A stretch of 64,000 bases of DNA from Dehalobacter sp. CP (GTDB taxonomy: Bacteria; Bacillota_B; Desulfitobacteriia; Desulfitobacteriales; Syntrophobotulaceae). The translations under genes were made by a program, and so were the position numbers. Positions 34,235-41,711 of this stretch are shown in pieces (within the stretch, counting starts at the first letter, position 1; each line of letters starts with the position of its first letter). The stretch lies in contig VMEE01000019.1 of the NCBI GenBank assembly GCA_009910795.1, forward strand, positions 62,001-126,000, in the 5' to 3' direction. The notes below the pieces were generated by a model that was not told where the DNA came from, made no database searches, and saw nothing but the letters and a program-made list of their open reading frames with translations.

Positions 34235-36454
34235 TCAAAAACGGCAATTTTTAATCATATCCTCAGACACGGCCTTAATGATATCCTTCCATAGATTGAC
34301 CGGTTCCTTCTTAAGCTCCGCCTGCACTGTCTCAGCTAACCGGGTTTGGCTGTCGCCACAGCGCTCTTTAACTTGCCGGACCGCTTGAGTGACCTGATCA
34401 GCATAGTGATTTTGTTCCAAGATTTCCGCTGCCAGCTTTTGGCCGAGTTTATCCTGAAGGCTGTGATCCAGGCTCTCCAGCATGGTACTTTCGGGCGGTA
34501 TCACTTTGCCTTTATCGTAAAGCCTGATTTTTCCCTCCAGCCAGGCAAGAAACTGCGGCGTACTCATGGCGTTCAGTTCCACTCTGTAGTCCTGCAGCCA
34601 GCTCTCCCACTCGGGATCAATATAACTGGCCACGCCCTTCCTGCGACCAGTTTTTCCTGCCTTTTCGATTTCCAGTCCCATACTGACGGCTTCTTCCGGG
34701 TCCAGCCCCAGATTGATGATTTTCACTTTTCTGCCGGGCCTGGCTTTGGTTTCATTTTGCAGGGTATCATAGATCGTCGTGCCATATGCGTCCGCGTCAT
34801 GAATGCAGAAAAAAGTAATCTCTTCCTCCAAATTCTCCCCGAGCGCATCCAGCAAATCCTTGACCGCCCGGCTGGCATAACCTTTGCTGGTGAGTAAAGC
34901 CATATCATATTTCTCCGGGATTTTCTTTTCTTTGAGCACATTGAAAAAGCCTTCTTTTTCAATATACAGGATTTTATTGAACGTCCAGACGGGCTTCTGA
35001 TAGTTTTCCACCGCGATCGTGCCGATGGGAATATCCTGGCCTGAGTGGGGATGGTACAGCGTCCCCCGTTCATCCCGGTACATCAGCGGAATGTCACCGT
35101 GCTGTGCTTCATAACTGCCGATCAATTCCGTGCAGAAATAAGCGTAATCCGGTTCTTTGCCACTTTCCCTGATCACATACGGCCGGACGGCATAATAAAG
35201 CTGACGCAGGCTGAAACGGTATTCACCGTTGCCGCTGGCTTTAGCAATGGCTTGTTCCAGGCATGCCGTAACGACTTCTTTCTGGGATTTCTTTCGCTCC
35301 GCCGCATCGCCCGGCAGGGATTTTTGGGCTCTGCTGACCGCCTTTTGAATACTTTCTGTTATGGCGTCGCTGATGACCGAGAGATCCGGCTCTTTCCCAT
35401 CCGTCACAATCGGGATATAGGGCGTTATGATATTGATCAGAATAACGGCAGGTTTGGCTTTCACATATAAGGTTAAACCGCAGCCGAAGATACTCAGCAA
35501 ATTTTTGATGTGGTAAATATTGACATTACCGGTCACAGGGGATTTATTGAGCAGTACCGTTATATGGGGCGTATCGGAGGGTATTGCGTACACTTCAAGG
35601 ACAAACGCTATTTCCGCGTCGTGTTCCCCCTTGACGGTCCTGGCCTTAAAGGTGCCGGCTGATTTACAATAGCCGCTGTACCTATCCAGCTTGCCGATCC
35701 GCCCCAGCCTCTCGGGACTTACATTTTTAACCGCTGCCCGGAGCTCAGCCAAAAGCGCTTCCGTCTCGTCAAACTCCAAGGCAGCAGCAGACGTCTTGGT
35801 ATATTCTGCGGCTATCTTCCCGGCTTTCCCACCGGTACAACCGTCGAACTGCGTGATGAGTTCCCGGACCGATCCGCTATAGGACTGAAACAATTCAAAA
35901 AAGTTTTCACTGGTATACCAATAGGGCGAGGTCTTTCCCCGGTAGGTTTCACCTTGGGCATATTCCATTGCCAGGCTGGCCCAGCTTGAATCGATAGGCA
36001 TTCCGCCCAAAGTAAATCTGATCTTTGTCCCGGCTTCATGATAATCGCTTAAGCTTTCCGGGAAGGCTGTACCGTCGTTTTGAAAATGGATTTTATAATT
36101 TTTGCCTCGAGTTGAAACATAGAGTTCGCCGCCCGACGCCACTACCGCCCCAGCTACCACGCGCAGACCGTTACCCAGTGCCCCTCGGGTTGGCAGTCTT
36201 AAATACTTGGAGGACCGTAGCGGCCTGTTGATGGAAAACAATTTCGGATCCAGGCCGCTGCCGTAATCCTTAACATAGAAAAAGCTGCCCTCATAACCGA
36301 TTTCACAATCGCTGCCCAGATCCAGCGCATTATCCGTGAGTTCCTTGCAAACCAGCATGGATAATTTACTTCTCGGCACCCCCGCTTTTTGGGGCAAGGT
36401 TTCCATATTTCTGAATAATTTCCAGTCTTCCCGTTCAAAAAACATGCTCTGCAT
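34235..36454 (-). CDS. single-chain type IIB topoisomerase-like protein (Topo VI/VIII family)
   Basis: 739 residues. N-terminal GHKL ATPase: N box KELTDNALD (Glu38, Asn42), DYGSGLD (63-69), G2 loop RGALGNGL (90-97), GTKIRF. A transducer-like region ends in IPIVTDGKEPDL, whose Lys354 fits the switch lysine of Topo VIB. The Topo VIA/Spo11-like half has a winged helix with SLRQLYYAVRP (Tyr420/421 as cleaving residue) and a Toprim domain with YIEKEG (Glu499) and HDADAYG (Asp553, Asp555). B and A parts in one chain is the Topo VIII layout. ATG follows AGGAGGA. All key residues are present, so activity is plausible; its cellular role is unknown. No phage or plasmid genes adjoin it. Confidence 0.8.
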   Translation of the reverse strand: MQSMFFEREDWKLFRNMETLPQKAGVPRSKLSMLVCKELTDNALDLGSDCEIGYEGSFFYVKDYGSGLDPKLFSINRPLRSSKYLRLPTRGALGNGLRVVAGAVVASGGELYVSTRGKNYKIHFQNDGTAFPESLSDYHEAGTKIRFTLGGMPIDSSWASLAMEYAQGETYRGKTSPYWYTSENFFELFQSYSGSVRELITQFDGCTGGKAGKIAAEYTKTSAAALEFDETEALLAELRAAVKNVSPERLGRIGKLDRYSGYCKSAGTFKARTVKGEHDAEIAFVLEVYAIPSDTPHITVLLNKSPVTGNVNIYHIKNLLSIFGCGLTLYVKAKPAVILINIITPYIPIVTDGKEPDLSVISDAITESIQKAVSRAQKSLPGDAAERKKSQKEVVTACLEQAIAKASGNGEYRFSLRQLYYAVRPYVIRESGKEPDYAYFCTELIGSYEAQHGDIPLMYRDERGTLYHPHSGQDIPIGTIAVENYQKPVWTFNKILYIEKEGFFNVLKEKKIPEKYDMALLTSKGYASRAVKDLLDALGENLEEEITFFCIHDADAYGTTIYDTLQNETKARPGRKVKIINLGLDPEEAVSMGLEIEKAGKTGRRKGVASYIDPEWESWLQDYRVELNAMSTPQFLAWLEGKIRLYDKGKVIPPESTMLESLDHSLQDKLGQKLAAEILEQNHYADQVTQAVRQVKERCGDSQTRLAETVQAELKKEPVNLWKDIIKAVSEDMIKNCRF

Positions 36455-36469
36455 TCATTCCTCCTGAAA

Positions 36470-36501
36470 CAAAAAAATATTCCAAACATTTGCTGGAATA
36501 T
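36470..36501 (-). terminator. hairpin with T run in the leader of the topoisomerase-like gene
   Basis: On the minus strand ATATTCCA and TGGAATAT pair around a 9-base loop, followed by seven T residues, ending about 15 bases before the start codon. It would act as a terminator or attenuator ahead of the gene. Confidence 0.6.
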
Positions 36502-36594
36502 GATATGTTCAGGTTTGGAAAATGGACAAAACACAACCACCCCTAAAGGAGCATTTTATGGATTTATTTTACTTTTTGCCCCCGGCTTACCTGT

Positions 36595-36622
36595 AAAAAG
36601 GGGCCGTAGCACAACTTGGCCC
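36595..36622 (-). terminator. probable terminator of the ECF transporter operon
   Basis: On the minus strand GGGCC and GGCCC form a short stem followed by CTTTTT, about 100 bp after ecfA2. A TATAAT lies between (complement at 36684-36689), a candidate promoter for the topoisomerase-like gene. Confidence 0.5.
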
Positions 36623-36719
36623 AGAAAGGCGCTTCATTAATATGGCGTCTCTTCTTTTACTCGGGAATTGTATACTCACACAGATTATAACAGAGACAGG
36701 GTGCGCATCGAAACTTAAA

Positions 36720-37598
36720 CTAAAGTTTCGTTACGCCGCCATGTTTATTTTCTTGAAGAAATCTTAGGATTTCCGCGCCGGCTTCTTGCGTATTGCTGAT
36801 GTCTGTTTTGATAGCAAACCCTTTCTCAGCCAGCCGATAAACAACTTGCAAGTATTCCGGCAATTCCAGTTGATATCGACCAAGAATTTCAGGTTTCATC
36901 AGCAGGTCTTTAACGTCTCCAAAAAAGATCATGGACCCGCTGTCCAGAATAGCGATCTTATCCGTGACAGTCATGATTTCTTTAAGGTTATGAGAGATCA
37001 TGACCGTCGTTTCTTTTTTTTCATGACGTTTTTTGAGTATATCCGAAAGCAGCTTCCGGCCGGCAGCGTCCAAACCTGCCATGGGTTCATCGAGGATGAG
37101 TATTTCCGGCTGAATGGCCAGCATCCCGGCAATGGCAACTCTTCTTCGCGTGCCGCCGCTCAGTGTAACCGGGGCCAGATGGTTAATATCTTCCTGGGTT
37201 ATACCAACCTGCTGCAGGGCATCATGGACTCTTTCTGCTATTTCCGTTTCAGGCAGGCCTAAATTCCTTGGTCCATAGGCCACTTCATCAAAGACTGTAA
37301 TTTGAAAAATCTGCTGTTCGGGATATTGAAAAACCAGCCCTGCTTTTTTCCAAAGATCCTTACTTCGTTTAGGATCTGAAGTTGGAATTCCGCATACAGT
37401 CATTTGACCGGACGTAGGCCGGAGCAATCCGTTGAAATGTTGGGCGAGTGTCGATTTACCGGAGCCGTTGGGTCCCAGTATGCCAAGAAATTCTCCTTTT
37501 GCCAGAGAAATACTAATGTCTTTGAGGGCTTGATGTTCATAAACTGAACCGGGTAAGTACGTATAAGAAAGATGATTCGTTTCTACAACTTCAGGCAT
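36720..37598 (-). CDS. ecfA2: ECF transporter ATPase EcfA2
   Basis: 292 residues. Walker A GPNGSGKST, Q loop FQYPEQQIF, the ECF-typical signature LSGGTRRRVAIAG, Walker B ILILDEPMAGLD, and switch His in MISHNLKEI. A C-terminal extension of about 50 residues follows. With EcfA1 it powers uptake by an energy-coupling factor transporter. Its start overlaps the end of ecfA1 by 16 bp. Confidence 0.92.
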   Translation of the reverse strand: MPEVVETNHLSYTYLPGSVYEHQALKDISISLAKGEFLGILGPNGSGKSTLAQHFNGLLRPTSGQMTVCGIPTSDPKRSKDLWKKAGLVFQYPEQQIFQITVFDEVAYGPRNLGLPETEIAERVHDALQQVGITQEDINHLAPVTLSGGTRRRVAIAGMLAIQPEILILDEPMAGLDAAGRKLLSDILKKRHEKKETTVMISHNLKEIMTVTDKIAILDSGSMIFFGDVKDLLMKPEILGRYQLELPEYLQVVYRLAEKGFAIKTDISNTQEAGAEILRFLQENKHGGVTKL

Positions 37599-38422
37599 AG
37601 ATAATCCACCAACTCCCGGACTGATTTGACGTTCTCGGGAACAGGATATCCGTTTGATCCCAATTGGTTGATCAATTGATAAACCGCGGGGGTATCCAGT
37701 CCCAGTTCTGCCAATTTGGCGTTGGCATAGACTTCCCTTGGGGTCCCCTGTAAAAAGATTGATCCGTGATCGAGAACAATCAGCCTGTCTGCCTGGACCA
37801 AATCCTCTGGATTATGGCTGATGATCAGGATGGTCATGTCTTCCTGCTTATTTAAGACCCGCAGCTGTTCAAGCAGTTCCTTCCTGCCTGCCGGATCCAG
37901 CATCGAAGTCGGCTCATCAAGAACGAGGTATTCCGGCAGCATCGCCAAGGCTGAAGCCAGAGCCACCCTTTGTTTTTGTCCGCCTGAAAGCAGATGCGGT
38001 GCATGATGCCTTTTGTCTTCGAGGCCGCACACCTGAAGTGCCCAATTGATCCGGCGATTGATCTCTGGAACTGGCAGTCCTAAATTTTCAGGGCCAAAAG
38101 CAATTTCTTCCTCAATAACAGGACTGATTAATTGATTATCGGGGTTTTGGAAAACCATACCGACAAGTCTGCGGATTTCAGACAGTTGTTCGATGTTTGC
38201 CGTATCAAGCCCATTAATAAAGACCTTCCCATCCGTCGGTTTAAGCAGGCCATTTAATAGTTTGGCCAGGGTAGATTTTCCCGAACCATTCATCCCAAGA
38301 AAACCAACATATTCGCCCTTCCTAATCGACAAGGAGATATCTTTCAGCGCAGGTGTTTTCCCTTGAGAGGAATCTATATAATGTTTTGTGACATTGACGA
38401 ATTCAATACCTTGAGCAGTCAT
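37583..38422 (-). CDS. ecfA1: ECF transporter ATPase EcfA1
   Basis: 279 residues. Walker A GMNGSGKST, Q-loop FQNPDNQLISPVIEEEIAFGPENLGLP (the ECF hallmark), signature LLSGGQKQRVALASALA, Walker B YLVLDEPTSMLD, switch His in ISHNPEDL. First ATPase of the module, 16 bp downstream of ecfT. Confidence 0.93.
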   Translation of the reverse strand: MTAQGIEFVNVTKHYIDSSQGKTPALKDISLSIRKGEYVGFLGMNGSGKSTLAKLLNGLLKPTDGKVFINGLDTANIEQLSEIRRLVGMVFQNPDNQLISPVIEEEIAFGPENLGLPVPEINRRINWALQVCGLEDKRHHAPHLLSGGQKQRVALASALAMLPEYLVLDEPTSMLDPAGRKELLEQLRVLNKQEDMTILIISHNPEDLVQADRLIVLDHGSIFLQGTPREVYANAKLAELGLDTPAVYQLINQLGSNGYPVPENVKSVRELVDYLCLKL

Positions 38423-38438
38423 ATTTTCGGCTCCTGAC

Positions 38439-39257
38439 TTATAGAAGGATGCTAATTGTAATACCTGTGCCTAAAACGGCGGTCATTTGGATTAAGAACA
38501 GGATATCCCGACGTTTCATTTGCAAACGGTTTAACCTTAACTGATTGGGATGGGAAGTAAAGCACCTGCTGTCCATCGCTTCACCCAAGTCAGCGGCTTG
38601 GACCAGGGAAGCTTCAAATAAGGGGATCAGAATGGCAGTATAGCTCTTTATCCGGACGACAATATTTGATGAATCAAATTGGGCGCCCCTTGATTTTTGA
38701 GCATTTTTTATAATGGTCGCTTCTTCAAACAAAGTAGGAAGAAAGCGAAAAGAAATACTAAGGATTGTTGTATAATTATGAATAGGAATATGTAATTTCC
38801 TTAATGGAAGCAGCAGGTATTCAATTCCTGCGGACAATTTGAGGGCTGATGTTGTCATCAGTAAAATCATGGAGCCTAAAAATAAAATAACCAGCCGCAA
38901 TATATTGATCAGCCCTAAGATCAGACCTTCTCCGGTCATACTGAGCTTTCCAACCATCAAAACAGTCTCGCCCGGCGTGAGAAATCCCTGGAAGACTAGC
39001 GTAAAAAGAAGCAGATATCTTAATTTCAATAAACTGCTTAGAATTAATTGATAGCTTAATCCGGAAGAAATAATGGCAGCAGCCATCAATAGAACCAGGA
39101 AAAGTAGAAAATACAAATTATCCGTAATTATAACGGAAAAAATGACCAATAAGCAGCTCAATATTTTCGTTCGGGGATCCAATAAATGGAGCAGGGAATT
39201 CCCATAGACGTATTGGCCTAATTTCATACCGGGCATTGAAAAGGCTCCTTTTGACAA
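38439..39257 (-). CDS. ecfT: ECF transporter transmembrane subunit EcfT
   Basis: 272-residue membrane protein with five to six helices, N-terminal YGNSLLHLLDPRTKIL and the coupling motifs near AQKSRGAQFD and EAMDSRCF (the Ala-Arg-Gly type coupling helices). It links the substrate-binding S component to EcfA1/A2. First gene of the minus-strand ECF operon; the likely S component is divergent at 39408. Confidence 0.9.
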   Translation of the reverse strand: MSKGAFSMPGMKLGQYVYGNSLLHLLDPRTKILSCLLVIFSVIITDNLYFLLFLVLLMAAAIISSGLSYQLILSSLLKLRYLLLFTLVFQGFLTPGETVLMVGKLSMTGEGLILGLINILRLVILFLGSMILLMTTSALKLSAGIEYLLLPLRKLHIPIHNYTTILSISFRFLPTLFEEATIIKNAQKSRGAQFDSSNIVVRIKSYTAILIPLFEASLVQAADLGEAMDSRCFTSHPNQLRLNRLQMKRRDILFLIQMTAVLGTGITISILL

Positions 39258-39407
39258 TTTCTGTTTCGTATGAATAATAGTACTTATATGGGTTTAATGC
39301 AAATAAAATAAATCTGTTCATTAAAATAAGACTTTGCTTAAAATAAGACATCAGATAAAAATTGCATGATCTGAAGAGGATTGCATAATCCGGAGGAAGA
39401 TCCAGTT

Positions 39408-39956
39408 ATGGAATATGTCAAAAATGTGATATCAACAAAGAAACTGGCTGTTATTGCCATTCTCGTGGCTCAAGCCTCCGTTCTTCATTATATTGAGAGT
39501 ATGTTCCCTAGTCCGCTTCCTATACCGGGAGTGAAGCTGGGTTTGGCCAATATCATTACCTTGGTGGCTTTGGTTGTCTTTGATTTTAAGACGGCCTTGC
39601 AGATTACCGTACTACGGACAGTCCTCGGCTCTCTGCTCAGTGGAACCTTATTCGGCATGGGTTTTTTTATGAGCTTTTTAGGTGCTGTTGCAGCTGCGGT
39701 CGTCATGGCAGTGCTGTTACATTTATTTACAGGTCTAAGTATGGTTGGTATCAGTGTAGCAGGGGCTGTAGCCCATAATCTCGGGCAATTGGCCATGGCC
39801 GCTTTGGTTCTAAGGTTCTCAGGAATCTTTTTCTACTTGCCTGTTATGCTGCTGTTTTCAGTGCCTACCGGAATCATAACCGGAATCATCATTAATGAAC
39901 TGGTGAAATATATCAAGGCAACAAACCGGTTTAATAACCTGCTTGACGACACGTAA
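39408..39956 (+). CDS. Gx transporter / heptaprenyl diphosphate synthase component I-like S component
   Basis: 182-residue membrane protein from ATG 39408 (CGGAGGAAG in front; a TTG at 39381 is less likely). About five helices, with the family motif VLHYIESMFPSPLPIPGVKLGLANI near the N terminus and GIITGIIINELVKYI at the end. Members of this family are annotated as heptaprenyl diphosphate synthase component I but behave as ECF-type S components. Being divergent from an ecfT-ecfA1-ecfA2 operon supports the transporter reading; the substrate is unknown. Confidence 0.75.
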   Translation: MEYVKNVISTKKLAVIAILVAQASVLHYIESMFPSPLPIPGVKLGLANIITLVALVVFDFKTALQITVLRTVLGSLLSGTLFGMGFFMSFLGAVAAAVVMAVLLHLFTGLSMVGISVAGAVAHNLGQLAMAALVLRFSGIFFYLPVMLLFSVPTGIITGIIINELVKYIKATNRFNNLLDDT

Positions 39957-40010
39957 AATCTGCTAATTAATTAGACATACTACAACTTTTTAATTTGTTT
40001 TTCAATCATT

Positions 40011-40045
40011 TTGACAAGCATTTCTTATTCATGTAATATGAATAA
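40011..40045 (+). promoter_or_regulatory. promoter with overlapping operator for the HesB-like gene
   Basis: TTGACA (40011-40016), 17 bp, TAATAT (40034-40039). A perfect inverted repeat TTATTCAT / ATGAATAA with a 5-base spacer (40025-40045) covers the -10 box, so a repressor probably acts here. It does not clearly match Fur, PerR or IscR consensus. Confidence 0.7.
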
Positions 40046-40074
40046 TGATTGTCAGACAAAAAGGAGGTGCGATT

Positions 40075-40404
40075 ATGTTTGAAGTTACTGAAATCGCAGC
40101 GAAGAGAATTAAAAACATCATGGTAACTCAGAACATGGATAATTCTTACTTACGGCTCTATGTAGCCGGCATTGGCTGAAGGGGGCCGAATTACGGCATG
40201 ACTCTGGATGAGTCAAAGACCCCTGACGATATATTTGACGAACAGCATGGACTAAAAATTGTTGCAGACAAGCAATTTGCAGAAGTTCTAGAGGGTGTTG
40301 TGATCAATTATATTGACACCCCCGATGGAGACCAATTTGAAATCAAGTCACCCCTAAAAGGTGAGTGTGGATCGGACTGCAGTTCCGGAAGCTGTGAATC
40401 ATAA
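40075..40404 (+). CDS. HesB/IscA-like selenoprotein with in-frame UGA (Sec35)
   Basis: 109 residues if the TGA at 40177-40179 is read as selenocysteine. AAGGAGGTG precedes ATG 40075. The first half, MFEVTEIAAKRIKNIM ... LRLYVAGIG, and the second half, RGPNYGMTLDESKTPDD, join into a standard HesB-like domain. The UGA stands exactly where the family has the conserved Cys of GxGCGGPxxGL. A hairpin at 40199-40215, 25 nt after the UGA, fits a bacterial SECIS element. The C terminus is Cys-rich (CGSDCSSGSC). HesB-like selenoproteins are a known family, possibly in Fe-S or redox chemistry. A nonsense mutation is the alternative, but the UGA position and the preserved downstream frame argue against it. 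Confidence 0.88.
40199..40215 (+). promoter_or_regulatory. SECIS-like hairpin of the HesB-like selenoprotein
   Basis: TGACTC and GAGTCA form a perfect 6-bp stem with apical loop TGGAT (G at its second position), 25 nt downstream of the UGA codon. This meets the published bacterial SECIS pattern of a small stem-loop 16-37 nt after UGA. A smaller GCCG/CGGC hairpin lies between. Confidence 0.75.
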
Positions 40405-40409
40405 AGCTC

Positions 40410-40452
40410 AAAAAAGAGATTGAATCAATCAAATTGCATCAATCTCTTTTTT
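40410..40452 (+). terminator. intrinsic terminator, bidirectional
   Basis: AAAAAAGAGATTGA and TCAATCTCTTTTTT form a perfect 14-bp stem right after the selenoprotein stop codon. Confidence 0.88.
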
Positions 40453-40665
40453 GATTCCTTTAATTCAAATTTAACAAAAAAATATTAAATAGGGAAACAG
40501 GCTTATCTGATTTAACAGGAAGCCTTTTTTATTCCCTAAAATTGCATGTAAGCCAATCCAAATATATATTTTGTTAAACGAAGAATATAAAAATATTTAA
40601 AATATTCTGTCGAAAAACCATAGACATTCGACAAATTATGCAGTATATTAGGTGTAAAAGATGGT

Positions 40666-40681
40666 AAGTAAACACTTACTT
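40666..40681 (+). promoter_or_regulatory. operator palindrome before the TetR gene
   Basis: AAGTAA-ACAC-TTACTT, a perfect 6+6 inverted repeat with 4-base spacer, 25 bp before ATG 40706. Typical of TetR-family self-regulation. Confidence 0.65.
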
Positions 40682-40705
40682 TCCAAGATAGGAGTTTATT
40701 ACCAT

Positions 40706-41323
40706 ATGAATTTACTAATACATCGCAAAGAAAGCATCATCCTGACGACAATTGATCTGATCGATAAATACGGCATACACCAAATTTCGACACGGGAGAT
40801 TGCAAAGAAGCAGAATATCACCGAGGGAGCCATCTATAAGCATTTTAAAAGCAAAAATGAACTGATCCTCGGCGTTCTGGATTATTTCTCGCAGTATGAC
40901 AGCGACCTGTTCCTTACGGCCCAGCAAAAAGAAACCACGGAAGAATCAATTATTTTTCTTGTCGAATCACTTTCTTCGTATTACGAAAATTATCCGTCAA
41001 TCACCGCAGTGCTTCTATCTTTGGAAATTATGCGCTATGACGAAACGTTAAAATCAAAAGTCGAAGACATTTATTCAACGTGGTTTGTTTTTTTCAAGAA
41101 AATTATTCAGAAAGGCCAGGAGACAGGGGAAATACCTCCGAAACTATCGAGTGAGATGCTGACTGATATTATTATCGGGACCTGCGTAGCGCTCTGCGCA
41201 AGGTGGAGACTACAGCAGTATTCTTTCTCTTTACGGGGAAAATGCCTGGAGGCAGTTAACACGATCCTTGGTTCTTTCATTCAAGACAAGATTAATCCTC
41301 AAAGGAGGGAGTCCATTGATTAA
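40706..41323 (+). CDS. TetR/AcrR family transcriptional regulator
   Basis: 205 residues from ATG 40706; an ATG at 40661 would place a perfect operator-like palindrome inside the coding region, so it is rejected. The N-terminal HTH has TREIAKKQNITEGAIYKHFKSKNELI (about aa 30-55), and the all-helical ligand domain follows. Its end overlaps the TTG start of cheY by 8 bp, so it is co-transcribed with, and probably controls, the chemotaxis operon. Ligand unknown. Confidence 0.88.
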   Translation: MNLLIHRKESIILTTIDLIDKYGIHQISTREIAKKQNITEGAIYKHFKSKNELILGVLDYFSQYDSDLFLTAQQKETTEESIIFLVESLSSYYENYPSITAVLLSLEIMRYDETLKSKVEDIYSTWFVFFKKIIQKGQETGEIPPKLSSEMLTDIIIGTCVALCARWRLQQYSFSLRGKCLEAVNTILGSFIQDKINPQRRESID

Positions 41324-41681
41324 AGTACTGATTGTAGATGATGCGGCATTTATGCGGCTGGCGATCAAAAATATGCTTCAAAACAATGGTTTTGAGGTCG
41401 TCGGTGAGGCCGCGAACGGTTTGGAAGGTCTGGAAAGCTATAAACATTTGCGGCCTGATGTTGTAACCATGGATATCACGATGCCTGAGATGAGCGGCTT
41501 GGATGCATTGCCCGAAATCATGAAATTTGATCCGAAAGCCAAGGTCGTGATGGTTTCCGCGATGGGACAGGAAAGTATGGTAAGGCAGGCTGTTGCGCTT
41601 GGTGCAAAGTCCTTTATTATCAAACCGTTCAAAGAAGATGTCGTAGTCAAAACCTTAAATCAGGTGAATGCATTAAAATAG
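41316..41681 (+). CDS. cheY: chemotaxis response regulator CheY
   Basis: 121-residue single receiver domain from TTG 41316, set by AAAGGAGGGAG (41301-41311). The acidic pair is in IVDDAAFMR, the phospho-acceptor Asp53 in VTMDITMPEMSG, and the switch residues are in VMVSAMGQ and FIIKPF. It carries the signal from CheA to the flagellar motor or another output. First chemotaxis gene of the operon. Confidence 0.9.
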   Translation: MIKVLIVDDAAFMRLAIKNMLQNNGFEVVGEAANGLEGLESYKHLRPDVVTMDITMPEMSGLDALPEIMKFDPKAKVVMVSAMGQESMVRQAVALGAKSFIIKPFKEDVVVKTLNQVNALK

Positions 41682-41711
41682 TCAGTCCATATGTTTGGGG
41701 GGCGGATAAAA

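Noticed and set aside
40198..40404. Short stand-alone ORF starting at 40198
   Set aside because: It is the C-terminal half of the HesB-like selenoprotein; the real start is ATG 40075 with a strong ribosome binding site, and the TGA at 40177 is best read as selenocysteine.
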